In this document: positions 8,543 to 17,144 of the stretch, in pieces
Layout: each line of letters begins with the position of its first letter
Position numbering within the stretch: the first letter of the stretch is position 1
Assembly: GCA_965230045.1 (NCBI GenBank)
Contig: OZ245940.1
Span: 4,092,001 to 4,156,000, forward strand
Origin: G963662905 sp965230045
Lineage (GTDB): Bacteria; Bacteroidota; Bacteroidia; Bacteroidales; WRLA01
Length of the DNA stretch: 64,000 nucleotides
Direction of reading: 5' to 3'
The notes under the pieces: generated by a model
What the model was told of the DNA's origin: nothing
What the model saw: the letters and a program-made list of their open reading frames with translations, nothing else
Database searches by the model: none
Translations under genes and position numbers: made by a program

Positions 8543-9928
8543 ATGAAAAATATTAAATACCTTATCAGTTTAAGCATTGTAGCCGTTTTCATGTTTGCAT
8601 GTAAACCCGATGTAGAAGAATTTAATCCGACGTCCGGAGATATTGACCTCACAAAATATGTTTCTGTTGGAAATTCATTAACAGCAGGTTATGCCGATGG
8701 TGCTTTGTATGATCCGGCACAATCTTACAGCTATCCAAAAATTCTGTCGGAACAATTTATGAAAGTTGGCGGAGGAAGTTTCACACAGCCTACTGTTACC
8801 AGTAAGTATGGAATAAAATTTCAAAACCCACCATTTGAATTAAAAATAACCGCAGATTGTATGGGAACCATGTCTTTAGGGCCTGTGCTCACGAGCGGAG
8901 AACAGGAGGACATAACCCCCGGCTTGTGGCCGGTGAACAACCTCGGTGTTCCTGGCGCCAAAACATATCACCTTGCAGCTCCCGGCTACGGAAACCCTGA
9001 AGGCCTGTTTGCTCAGCCACCCACAGCAAACCCCTATTATGTCCGTTTTGCGCCATCTTATGAAGCCAGCGTCCTTCAGGCTTATGCCGAACTCCAGGCA
9101 ACATTCTTTACCCTGTGGATCGGAAATAATGATGTACTGGGCTATGCCATTGCAGGCGGCGAAAACAATGTAGGCGAGTTTATCACGCCAATGGAAACAA
9201 CAGGACCTATTCCGGGATTTGCCCCCACAATGAATGCTATTGTCAATACCATGACATCAGCAGGGCAAAAAGGGGCCATTGCCAATATCCCCGACATCAT
9301 GAGTACTCCGTTTTTCACAACAGTACCCTCTTATGGCCTGGTGCTCACTGCTGATTTGGCCAATGCACTCAACGCTGCTTATGCGCCCTACAATGCCGGA
9401 GCAGAACAAATGGGATTACCCAAAATGGAATTCAAAGAAGGACCGAACGCTTTTGTTATTCAAGATCTTAGCGACACATACGCACCTCTTGGCGGCATGC
9501 GACAGGCTAAAATAGACGAACTCATCCTCCTGAGCGTTCCGCAGGATTCACTCAAATGTGGTGGCTGGGGCTCTCAAAAACCTATTCCGGCAACCTATGT
9601 GCTCGACACCAAAGAAATCGAAAATATAAGCAATGCCACAACTGCTTTCAATAACGAAATCAAAGCTTTGGCCGACAACCATGGCCTCGCTTTTGTTGAT
9701 GTAAACGCCATTATGAAAGAGGCCGCCGCAAACGGACTGGTTTTTGATGGACTGACATTTACGCCAACATTTGTTACCGGTGGTATTTTCTCACTCGACG
9801 GCATCCACCTCAGCAAGCAAGGTAATGCCATTGTTGCCAACTATTTTATCGATGCAATTAATGAAACTTATGGTGCAAACATCCCAAAGGTTATTGTTTC
9901 GCAATATCCGGGAATAGCTTACCCATAA
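8543..9928 (+). CDS. SGNH/GDSL-family hydrolase lipoprotein
   Basis: The ATG at 8543 gives a signal peptide with lipobox VFMFAC; an ATG at 8534 would add three residues. The catalytic serine block is SVGNSLTAGYADG (about residue 45), the asparagine block is WIGNNDVL, and the C-terminal Asp-His block is SLDGIHLSKQGNAIVA. Together these are the Ser-Gly-Asn-His signature of lipase/esterase hydrolases. The protein is probably tethered to the outer membrane next to the FadL-type barrel encoded just upstream. Substrate unknown; an esterase releasing fatty acids would fit the pair. Confidence 0.88.
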   Translation: MKNIKYLISLSIVAVFMFACKPDVEEFNPTSGDIDLTKYVSVGNSLTAGYADGALYDPAQSYSYPKILSEQFMKVGGGSFTQPTVTSKYGIKFQNPPFELKITADCMGTMSLGPVLTSGEQEDITPGLWPVNNLGVPGAKTYHLAAPGYGNPEGLFAQPPTANPYYVRFAPSYEASVLQAYAELQATFFTLWIGNNDVLGYAIAGGENNVGEFITPMETTGPIPGFAPTMNAIVNTMTSAGQKGAIANIPDIMSTPFFTTVPSYGLVLTADLANALNAAYAPYNAGAEQMGLPKMEFKEGPNAFVIQDLSDTYAPLGGMRQAKIDELILLSVPQDSLKCGGWGSQKPIPATYVLDTKEIENISNATTAFNNEIKALADNHGLAFVDVNAIMKEAAANGLVFDGLTFTPTFVTGGIFSLDGIHLSKQGNAIVANYFIDAINETYGANIPKVIVSQYPGIAYP

Positions 9929-9949
9929 AAAATTCGTTTTATAATGTAG

Positions 9950-9976
9950 AAGCCCGGTTTTGCCGGGCTTTTTTTT
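9950..9976. terminator. Bidirectional hairpin terminator
   Basis: An AAGCCCGG stem with its complement, followed by T residues, after the GDSL gene. The stop codon of the convergent gene at 9975 lies within its T run, so the hairpin may serve both transcripts. Confidence 0.85.
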
Positions 9977-10580
9977 ATACAGATTCTAATAAAACATCCC
10001 AATGTTCTTCCGTATAAGCCAAGGATTGATCAACAAAAGCAATCCACTCCTCCACATAAAGCAAAAGCTCCTTATGAGCGTAGTCTATGAAAGCAGGCAA
10101 ATGCATCTTTAATTCCAGCTTTTGAAATTCCTGATTAATTTTTCGGTAAAACACACCATCAAAGAGACTGTTGCTATCTTCTTTTCGGTTAATCACCATG
10201 GTCATCCATTCACAATAGTGCTTGTGGCGTTCTATAAATTCTTGCTGGTTTTGAATGCTTTTTAAATCTATAATGCCTTTAACCAAGCTTTTTGAAGTAT
10301 TTCTACGCGTACGAATAATATTATTATACAGGCAAAAAGTATCTCCATTCCTATGTAATTCCTTGGCCTGCAAAAAATCCCCTATAGATAAGGTTTGATA
10401 AATTTCACTGATTCGTGAAGACAGAAACTCTCTCGCGCTTTCCAATAATTCATCTTCATACATCCGTTCTAATTCTGCAAATTCAGAATAATCATGGGAT
10501 TCATGAAGAATCATATATAGACTTTCAAAAAATTCAACATTAAACACAACCTTTTCAAAATCAATACTATTCTCTTTCAT
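9975..10580 (-). CDS. Unknown helical protein, tandem paralogue 2
   Basis: A 201-residue, soluble, mostly helical, charge-rich protein without signal peptide or known motif. It aligns along its length with its upstream neighbour: LYNNIIRTRRNTSKSLVKGI against LYNIDIFKARNSIKGLIKGL, and LPAFIDYAHKELLLYVE against LPAFQEYLYGQLIEYIE. Both end in an acidic-aromatic helix. The start overlaps the neighbour's stop by 4 bp (ATGA), indicating translational coupling and a possible heteromer. I do not recognise the family. Confidence 0.6.
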   Translation of the reverse strand: MKENSIDFEKVVFNVEFFESLYMILHESHDYSEFAELERMYEDELLESAREFLSSRISEIYQTLSIGDFLQAKELHRNGDTFCLYNNIIRTRRNTSKSLVKGIIDLKSIQNQQEFIERHKHYCEWMTMVINRKEDSNSLFDGVFYRKINQEFQKLELKMHLPAFIDYAHKELLLYVEEWIAFVDQSLAYTEEHWDVLLESV

Positions 10581-11212
10581 TGTTTCTGATTTTTATTTGT
10601 ATCAATTTCACTTGGATCGTCTTCCATCTGCTGCACATATTCAATAAGGAGATCATAATTATCAATCGTATAATCACTAAGCTCCTTAAGCAGATTTATC
10701 GTGTTTTCTATATACTCAATTAATTGCCCGTACAAATACTCCTGAAATGCAGGCAATTGCAAAAAAGACTCCACTTTCTCAAATTGATTATACAGCACCT
10801 TATAGAAATCTGTATCCGTTGGGTGGTTGTTACCCCATTCTGCATCGGTAAAAAACTTTTTACGACGCAAAAAACTTTCTCTTGCTGCAATAAAGCTCTC
10901 TTCACTTACAACTTCATCCATTTCCATCAATCCCTTAATCAGGCCTTTTATTGAATTTCTCGCCTTAAAAATATCTATATTATACAAACGCCAGCTACTC
11001 CCAATACCACATGCTTCTTTTGCATTTTTTAAATCTTTCTTTTTTACAAAATCTAATATTTTTGATAAGCGTTCACTGCGGCTTATTTGATCACTACGAA
11101 TGGCATCCTTCAATTCATCATTAAAAAATTCTAATAAAAACTGTTTACCCCAATCAAAAAAAGAATCCGAGCACATAAATTTATGAATATCAAAGCTTGC
11201 TTTTTGTTCCAT
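10577..11212 (-). CDS. Unknown helical protein, tandem paralogue 1
   Basis: A 211-residue helical protein paralogous to the next gene (shared RLYNxxxxxxRN core around residue 82 and LPAFxxY segment around residue 152), with an additional acidic-basic tail at the C-terminus. The divergence of the pair is high, so the duplication is old. There is no signal peptide, so a cytoplasmic location is likely. About 320 bp of AT-rich DNA upstream should hold the promoter of the pair. Function unknown. Confidence 0.6.
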   Translation of the reverse strand: MEQKASFDIHKFMCSDSFFDWGKQFLLEFFNDELKDAIRSDQISRSERLSKILDFVKKKDLKNAKEACGIGSSWRLYNIDIFKARNSIKGLIKGLMEMDEVVSEESFIAARESFLRRKKFFTDAEWGNNHPTDTDFYKVLYNQFEKVESFLQLPAFQEYLYGQLIEYIENTINLLKELSDYTIDNYDLLIEYVQQMEDDPSEIDTNKNQKQ

Positions 11213-11532
11213 TTTGAAAAAATTATTGGTGATCTTGCTAGAATTTCAATTATTAAGCCAAAAGCACCTGAGAGAAACAGAAATGACTTTTAGAAAATAT
11301 TTTTATATATAACACTGATTATCAATAATTAAATTAGAGCATGAAATCAAAATAATTTTAACCCTTCACTTTTTCAATTTAATCTATTCCAAAATATGGA
11401 CAAACCAACTCCTTCTCTCATTATAGCTACATATGAAATAAGCCAAATTTTTAAAAAAACCAGCCCAAGAAATCTGATAAATACCCTTCTTTAACATCAA
11501 AGCTTCACCCTATCCACATCTTTCCTATCTTT
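11213..11532. other. AT-rich intergenic region between divergent operons
   Basis: No coding frame is supported. A TATCTTTA motif (a variant of the Bacteroidota -7 box TAnnTTTG) lies right at 11525-11532, immediately before the first ATG of the dmsA-like gene. That raises the possibility that translation starts at a later ATG. Confidence 0.35.
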
Positions 11533-13908
11533 ATGCCTGCAATGGGGAAACAGAATATAAATACAAAATGGGCGCAGCAGCAGGGCAAACCACTTTTCAG
11601 CTGGTCGGAGCTGATGCGCATTATCAGCGGAAAACAATGCCGTGAGGCACTTTACGAACCGGACGCCATTATCGAAACAGGTTGTCCTGCACATAATTGC
11701 GGCGGACGCTGCCTCCTAAAAGTACACCTGAAAAACGGCATCATCACCCGTATCGAAACTGATGACCGGGAAGACAGCCTTGAAAGTCCCGCGCTGCGTG
11801 CCTGCATCCGTGGCCGCGCCTATCGTCAAAGGCAGTATCATGCCGAACGTTTGTTGTTTCCACAAAAGCGCATTGGGAAACGCGGAGAAGCGAAATTCGA
11901 GCGCATCAGCTGGGATGAAGCCACAGACATCATGGCGGAAAAAATTCAAAACGCCATAAAAAAATACGGCAACGAAGCCTTGTTTATCCCCTATGGAACA
12001 GGAAGTTACAATCAAACCAACGGACGCAGCACCGCCGAGCGCCTGCTCAACCTTATGGGCGGCTGTTTGGGTTATTACAACAGCTACAGCACGGCCTGCA
12101 TCAGCCAGGCTACGCCTTATATTTACGGTACCGGCATTACCGGAAACCAGCGCCAGGATTGGGTCAACTCAAAATATATCATCCTGTGGGGCTGGAATCC
12201 TGCCGAAATGCGCGACGGCACCAATAGCGACTATTTCATTATGGAAGCCCGAAAGCGCGGAGCAAAAACCGTCTGCATCGACCCGCGCATGAGCATGAGC
12301 GCCGTTTCCCTTGCCGACGAATGGATCCCTGTCCGTCCCGGCACCGATGCCGCAATGATGAGCGCAATGGCCCATGTGATGATCAGCGAAAAACTTACAG
12401 ATCAGGAATTTATAAAAACACACTGCATTGGATTCGATCAAAGCCAGATGCCCGAAGGCGCCCAGGGCGAAGAATCCTATTCGGATTATATTCTTGGCAC
12501 TTTTGATCAGCAGCCCAAAACACCCGAATGGGCAGAAGAAATCTGCGGAATTCCTGCAGAGACTATTGCACGCATTGCCCGCGAATACGCCACCACAAAG
12601 CCGGCCATGCTCTATCAGGGTTATGGCATGCAACGCCGCGCTTATGGCGAGCAGCCTGTATTAGCCGGGGCAGCTTTGGCGGCCATTACAGGAAATATCG
12701 GAATCAAAGGCGGCTGGGCCAGCGCATATGGCCTGCAAGCCGATGATGGTGGTCCATTATGGAATGTTTTTCCTGCCGGAGATAATCCCATAAAAGCCAA
12801 AATCCCCGTTTTCCTTTGGACAGAAGCCATTTTGCGCGGCAAAGAGTTAACAGCAAAAGAAGGCGTGACCGGAGCCGAAAAGCTGGATCAGAATATCAAA
12901 TTTATCTGGTCGGTGGCTTCCAATATCCTCATCAACCAACATGCAAACATCAACCGCACACGTAAAATACTGGAAGACGAAAATCTGGTGGAATTTATTG
13001 CTGTTCAGGATCAATTCCTCACACCTTCGGCACGTTTTGCTGATTTGCTGCTCCCGGTGAGCACGCAATTTGAAACATGGGGCGTGGAAGACGGCTGGAT
13101 GTATGGCGATGAAGCCCTGCTGATGCCCAAAGTGCAGGATGCTCCGGGTGAAGCCATGAGCGATTATGCCATAGCCACAGCCATCGCGGCCAAGCTGGGC
13201 ATCGAAAAAGAATATACCGAAGGCCGAAGTGAAAAAGACTGGATTGCCTGGTCGGTGGATCATTTCCGCGAAACACGCTATCCCGATTTGCCTGATTTGG
13301 ACAGCTGGGAGAAATCCGGCAAAAGCCTGCACGCCATCAAAGTGGATAAACCAAAAATTGCTTTTGAAGATTTCCGTCGCGACCCGGAAGCACATCCTCT
13401 AAATACGCCCAGTGGCAAAATTGAGCTGTTCTCCATGCAATTGCGCGAAAAAGGCAATCCGGAAGAAATACCGCCGGTACCGAAATACATCCCCGAATGG
13501 GAAAACCCTTTTAATGAAATCAGTGAAAAATATCCGCTTCAGGCTGTTGGCCATCATTATATGGGGCGCGTCCATTCCACGCACGCCAATAATCCCTGGA
13601 CAAAAGAAGCTTTTCCGCAAAGGCTTTTCATCAATCCGCTGGATGCCGAAGAAAGGAATATTCAAACGGGCGATAAGGTGCGCGTTTTCAATCAAAGGGG
13701 CAGCGTGATCATTCCTTGTCGCATCACACAAAAAATCAGGCCCGGCGTGCTTGATCTTCCTCAGGGCGCATGGTGGCAACCCGATAAGGACGGCAACGAT
13801 ATCGGCGGCTGCATCAACACACTGACCACCGAGAAATGGTCGCCACTGGCCTTTGGAAATACCCAGCACAGCATTATGGTAGAAATTGAAAAATGGAACA
13901 ATGAATAA
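11533..13908 (+). CDS. dmsA: DMSO-reductase-family molybdopterin oxidoreductase, catalytic subunit
   Basis: A 791-residue member of the DMSO reductase family. The N-terminal [4Fe-4S] motif is CPAHNCGGRC with a fourth Cys in RACIRGRAY. The Mo-ligand region YNSYSTACISQATPYIYG has the serine-type pattern of DmsA. A molydopterin-dinucleotide binding domain fills the C-terminus (about residues 665-785). The following genes encode matching DmsB and DmsC subunits, so an anaerobic S- or N-oxide reductase is the best guess, though the electron acceptor is not fixed by sequence. Unusually there is no twin-arginine signal: the ~45 residues before the first Cys lack RR. Starts at 11542 or 11614 are alternatives. 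Confidence 0.85.
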   Translation: MPAMGKQNINTKWAQQQGKPLFSWSELMRIISGKQCREALYEPDAIIETGCPAHNCGGRCLLKVHLKNGIITRIETDDREDSLESPALRACIRGRAYRQRQYHAERLLFPQKRIGKRGEAKFERISWDEATDIMAEKIQNAIKKYGNEALFIPYGTGSYNQTNGRSTAERLLNLMGGCLGYYNSYSTACISQATPYIYGTGITGNQRQDWVNSKYIILWGWNPAEMRDGTNSDYFIMEARKRGAKTVCIDPRMSMSAVSLADEWIPVRPGTDAAMMSAMAHVMISEKLTDQEFIKTHCIGFDQSQMPEGAQGEESYSDYILGTFDQQPKTPEWAEEICGIPAETIARIAREYATTKPAMLYQGYGMQRRAYGEQPVLAGAALAAITGNIGIKGGWASAYGLQADDGGPLWNVFPAGDNPIKAKIPVFLWTEAILRGKELTAKEGVTGAEKLDQNIKFIWSVASNILINQHANINRTRKILEDENLVEFIAVQDQFLTPSARFADLLLPVSTQFETWGVEDGWMYGDEALLMPKVQDAPGEAMSDYAIATAIAAKLGIEKEYTEGRSEKDWIAWSVDHFRETRYPDLPDLDSWEKSGKSLHAIKVDKPKIAFEDFRRDPEAHPLNTPSGKIELFSMQLREKGNPEEIPPVPKYIPEWENPFNEISEKYPLQAVGHHYMGRVHSTHANNPWTKEAFPQRLFINPLDAEERNIQTGDKVRVFNQRGSVIIPCRITQKIRPGVLDLPQGAWWQPDKDGNDIGGCINTLTTEKWSPLAFGNTQHSIMVEIEKWNNE

Positions 13909-14530
13909 GGAAAAGGACCAACTGGCTTTTTATTTCAACAGCGCTGTTTGTTCTGGCTGCAAAACCTGTCAGGTAGCCTGCAAGGACAAAAATGACCTGC
14001 CGCTTGGAATTTTATGGCGGCGCGTTTATGAAATCAGCGGAGGAGGCTGGGAAAAAGAAGGCAATTGTTTTGTACCAAAGCTTAGCGCTTATTTCCTGAG
14101 CATGAGCTGCAACCATTGTCAGGATCCGATTTGCCTCAGCTCCTGCCCTACTTCAGCCATTCAAAAACGCGCCGACGGCATTGTGTTCATTGATCACAAC
14201 CGCTGCATGGGCTGCCGCTATTGCGAATGGGCCTGCCCCTATGGCGCACCCCAGTTTATGGAGGATATTGGCAAGATGACCAAATGCGATTTTTGCATGG
14301 ACGAAATTGACAAAGGCAACAAACCAGCCTGTGTGGCTGCCTGCCCCATGCGCGCCCTGGATTTTGGCAAAATAAGCGATCTGGAAAAAAAATACGGCAA
14401 AAACAACATCTTCCCACTGCCCGATCCGGAAATCTGCGCACCATCAGCTGTGATCAGCCCGCATGCCGACAGCAAGAAAAAGCACGACAATATGACCATC
14501 GAAAACAAGGAGGAAATTTATCATGCTTAA
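13901..14530 (+). CDS. dmsB: DmsB-type four-cluster ferredoxin subunit
   Basis: The ATG at 13901 overlaps the dmsA stop by 8 bp; a TTG at 13886 is less likely. Four cysteine groups are visible: CSGCKTCQVAC, CNHCQDPICLSSC, CMGCRYCEWAC and CDFCMDEIDKGNKPACVAAC, enough for four [4Fe-4S] clusters. The subunit passes electrons from the membrane anchor to the molybdenum subunit. The length (209 residues) is typical for DmsB. It overlaps dmsC by 8 bp, so the three subunits are translated as a unit. Confidence 0.92.
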   Translation: MNKEKDQLAFYFNSAVCSGCKTCQVACKDKNDLPLGILWRRVYEISGGGWEKEGNCFVPKLSAYFLSMSCNHCQDPICLSSCPTSAIQKRADGIVFIDHNRCMGCRYCEWACPYGAPQFMEDIGKMTKCDFCMDEIDKGNKPACVAACPMRALDFGKISDLEKKYGKNNIFPLPDPEICAPSAVISPHADSKKKHDNMTIENKEEIYHA

Positions 14531-15329
14531 ACACATCAATTCATTGGTAGCCTTTACTTTGCTTTCGCAGGCAGCTGTGGGGCTGTATTTTTTCCTGAGC
14601 CTTGGCATGCTCGTTTTCACTTCCGAAATCGCAGCTTTTTTCCTGCACGGCCAAATAATCAGTTTGGTGCTCAGCCTGCTCGCAATGATATTCAGTTTTA
14701 CGCACCTTGCCTACCCCATGCACGCTCTGTTTGCACTAAAAAACCTGAAAACCAGCTGGCTCAGTCGCGAAATCCTCTTTCTCAGCATCTGGATCATTTT
14801 ATTGCTTGCGGATGTCCTGGTGGGATTTAGCAAACGAAACATCGAATTGCTGAACACTTTACATTTCACCAGCCTGGGATTTGGCATTTTACTGATCTGG
14901 GCAATGTCGCGCCTTTATATGCTGCGCACACTACCGGGATGGCGCAAAGCACATACGCCCCTGATTTTCTTTCAATCGGCCTTACTGGCAGGGAGTTACA
15001 TTATCATGATGATGCTTGTTTTCAATTCCGCATCACAAAACACGGAATTACTGTTTGTCATCAGCGGCACAACAGTGAGCTTGTTGATGCTTCTCGGCTG
15101 GTTAATCCGGCGCTATGCTCCATTAAAAAAGAAAAGCCGCACACCGGGCCTATTGCTGATCACTGCTTATAGCGCCCTCTTGCTGGGCTGGCTGATGCTT
15201 TATGATGAAATTTTAATCCTCCACACGCTGGCAATTGTTTTACTGGTTCTTTCTTTCCTGCTTACTGCAATTTCAATGATCATGGAGCGCAAAAACTTTT
15301 ATGCCAATTTCGAAAAGCTTGGCGTCTAA
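14523..15329 (+). CDS. dmsC: DmsC-type membrane anchor subunit
   Basis: A 268-residue protein with eight predicted transmembrane helices. Between helices 2 and 3 it has the DmsC-type stretch FTHLAYPMHALFALKN followed by KTSWLSREIL. DmsC oxidises menaquinol and anchors DmsAB. It starts inside the end of dmsB. Because DmsA here lacks a Tat signal, the catalytic dimer may face the cytoplasm; the side cannot be decided from DmsC alone. Confidence 0.88.
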   Translation: MLKHINSLVAFTLLSQAAVGLYFFLSLGMLVFTSEIAAFFLHGQIISLVLSLLAMIFSFTHLAYPMHALFALKNLKTSWLSREILFLSIWIILLLADVLVGFSKRNIELLNTLHFTSLGFGILLIWAMSRLYMLRTLPGWRKAHTPLIFFQSALLAGSYIIMMMLVFNSASQNTELLFVISGTTVSLLMLLGWLIRRYAPLKKKSRTPGLLLITAYSALLLGWLMLYDEILILHTLAIVLLVLSFLLTAISMIMERKNFYANFEKLGV

Positions 15330-15348
15330 ATTCTACAAATACCAAAAT

Positions 15349-15690
15349 ATGGACTTTAAAACCAAAATACTGCTTGGCGACATACTCGAATCGATCGAAT
15401 CGGTTGAAACTTACCTCGGCAAAGATGAAGATTTATTCACCATACGCAATAATCCTGCATTTATCAAAACGCTTAAACGGGAAATCGAAACAGTCAGCAG
15501 CACCATGAGCCGGCTGGTAAAAGCCGATCCGGAAATCGCCATCAACAACAAGGAAAGAATCATCCACCTGCCCAATAAATTCATTGAAGGGATGGAGCAG
15601 TCGGATGATGAAATTGTTTGGGAAACCATTATCCGCCAATTGCAGGCGCTGAAAAAAGATGTAACTGAATTTTTAAAAAAACACAAATAG
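15349..15690 (+). CDS. Degenerate HepT-like (DUF86) helical protein
   Basis: A 113-residue helical protein starting at the ATG at 15349, 19 bp after dmsC. The opening ILLGDILESIESVETYL and the C-terminal DDEIVWETIIRQLQALKKDV follow the HepT/DUF86 pattern. At the place of the HepT toxin RNase motif R-x4-H the sequence reads PNKFIE, so both catalytic residues are replaced. No MntA-type nucleotidyltransferase is nearby. Within the dms operon it may have become an accessory or assembly factor (inference). A non-HepT four-helix bundle is the alternative. Confidence 0.5.
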   Translation: MDFKTKILLGDILESIESVETYLGKDEDLFTIRNNPAFIKTLKREIETVSSTMSRLVKADPEIAINNKERIIHLPNKFIEGMEQSDDEIVWETIIRQLQALKKDVTEFLKKHK

Positions 15691-15696
15691 AAGCAC

Positions 15697-16422
15697 ATGT
15701 ATTCCAAAAAATATCAAAACAAGAAACATACACTGAGCCTAATACCGGAGGTTTTCGAGGAAATCGATGCCGATATCGCCATGGAGTTTTGTGACCGCAT
15801 CTGCTATCGCTGCAGTTTCAACCGCGAATGCGAAATCATGGAAATTGAACTGGAAGCAACAGGAAACAAAAAGCCCAGGGTTGAATCTGCCCGCAATAGA
15901 CTTTATGACCGTTTCGAACTGATCCCCCAGTTCATTCAGCTCATGTTTAATGAGGATGAAGAAGAAATGCATGAAACTACGGGCATTGGAGTGCCGCTCA
16001 AAGGCGATGATATTTTTCATCCTCTTTTAAGTGCGGCCAGCCTGAATATGAGCGGAATACTTGCCGAATTCATGGAATGCGAAGATCAGGCAGCAGATCA
16101 ATTAAATGAAATTGAGGGCGTAAAGGAAACAGAGCATTACCTTCATCAGGTCGAAATACTGGCATTATATCCCTCTTTAATCCGCACGAGAACCGGCATC
16201 GCTTTGTACAACAGCAGCTTTACGCAAGACTATGAAGATCAGGCCGATGATACAGACATTTTTTGGATCGACAATGTGGTTCGTCTTGCTGCACATGTTA
16301 AAAATGCCATTATTTTTCTGCATTCGGTGAACGTTTTATCGGACGAAAACCTGGAAAATATGAATGAACACCTGGACTTTTTTAATGATATCGTTGAGGA
16401 GTTTTATCCCGATGGACTATAA
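15697..16422 (+). CDS. Unknown acidic helical protein of the dms operon
   Basis: A 241-residue acidic, helical, soluble protein starting 6 bp after the HepT-like gene. Near the N-terminus (residues 32-45) it has a cysteine group, CDRICYRCSFNREC, that could bind metal. I do not recognise the family. DMSO-reductase operons usually carry a TorD/DmsD maturation chaperone, and none is visible here; this all-helical protein occupies that place, so a chaperone role is a reasonable hypothesis but not shown. Confidence 0.6.
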   Translation: MYSKKYQNKKHTLSLIPEVFEEIDADIAMEFCDRICYRCSFNRECEIMEIELEATGNKKPRVESARNRLYDRFELIPQFIQLMFNEDEEEMHETTGIGVPLKGDDIFHPLLSAASLNMSGILAEFMECEDQAADQLNEIEGVKETEHYLHQVEILALYPSLIRTRTGIALYNSSFTQDYEDQADDTDIFWIDNVVRLAAHVKNAIIFLHSVNVLSDENLENMNEHLDFFNDIVEEFYPDGL

Positions 16423-16566
16423 GCTGTTGACCGCGCTGCAACAACAAACCAACAGCCGCGCAAGACCGTTGCAAAAGCGTTGAAGGAGCGTTGCAGGGCA
16501 ATTTTCAAGCTGCATAAACAATGTACGTAATCCGGTTTTCGTAATTTCGCCGGAAAGGAATGAAAC

Positions 16567-16986
16567 ATGAAATACAAAAAACAAAACAACATTATACAAT
16601 TCAAGGCAGAAGCCGGTGAAGAATTGATTTCAGTACTGGTGCAGCTTTGCGAAAAGCTTAAAATAAAAACAGCAAAAGTCAGCGGTATTGGCGGGGCAAG
16701 TTATTGTAAACTTGGCTTTTATGACCCGCAAGCGAAAGACTATATTTTTAGGGAATTTGAAGGTGCTTTTGAAATTGTAAGCTTTATGGGCAATATCAGC
16801 TTATTAAACGGCACAGCTTTTCCACATGTGCATATTTCCATTGCCGGAGCGGACTACAAGCTGTTGGGCGGACATGCAGCCGAAGTCATTATCAAGCCTA
16901 CTTTTGAAGGATTTATTGAGATTCTGCCCTATGATGTTGAACGGAAATTCGAAAAAGAAAGCCAGCTGAATTTACTGGATTTGTAA
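16567..16986 (+). CDS. PPC/DUF296 domain protein
   Basis: A 139-residue protein consisting of one PPC domain (the 'plants and prokaryotes conserved' domain of AT-hook proteins). The signature is HVHISIAGADYKLLGGHAAE followed by KPTFEGFIEI. Prokaryotic members form trimers, and their function is mostly unknown; the DNA-binding AT hooks of plant members are absent. The three histidines of the motif suggest a metal or ligand site. It is the last core gene before the cassette region begins at 17066. Confidence 0.82.
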   Translation: MKYKKQNNIIQFKAEAGEELISVLVQLCEKLKIKTAKVSGIGGASYCKLGFYDPQAKDYIFREFEGAFEIVSFMGNISLLNGTAFPHVHISIAGADYKLLGGHAAEVIIKPTFEGFIEILPYDVERKFEKESQLNLLDL

Positions 16987-17065
16987 GCCGGCTGTAACCC
17001 CTCCCTTTTTTATATCAATCCCCATAACATCAAACTCCGGTTTCCGCGAAAGTATCGGGATAAAT

Positions 17066-17137
17066 GTTCAATCCCGAAACTTCCGGGACGTCCAGACTTC
17101 GCGCTGCACGCAGCCAGGACGCTTAATTGTTAGCGGC
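17066..17137 (-). repeat. attC-like cassette end 1 (after the RelA/SpoT gene)
   Basis: Read on the minus strand, GCCGCTAACAATTAAGC begins 7 bp after the RelA/SpoT stop codon. It is followed by an imperfect palindrome (CGTCC ... GGACG) and an ATTGAAC box that corresponds to the GTTGAAC of the other copies, the GTTRRRY core of integron attC sites. The central part differs from the other three copies. It is the left-most element of the array. The 5' boundary expected from its end (GTTAGCGGC) was not found upstream of the NACHT gene. Confidence 0.55.
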
Positions 17138-17144
17138 TGGCTTT

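Noticed and set aside
12169..13395. Long antisense frames under dmsA
   Set aside because: They mirror the codon structure of a clearly real, GC-richer gene on the plus strand.
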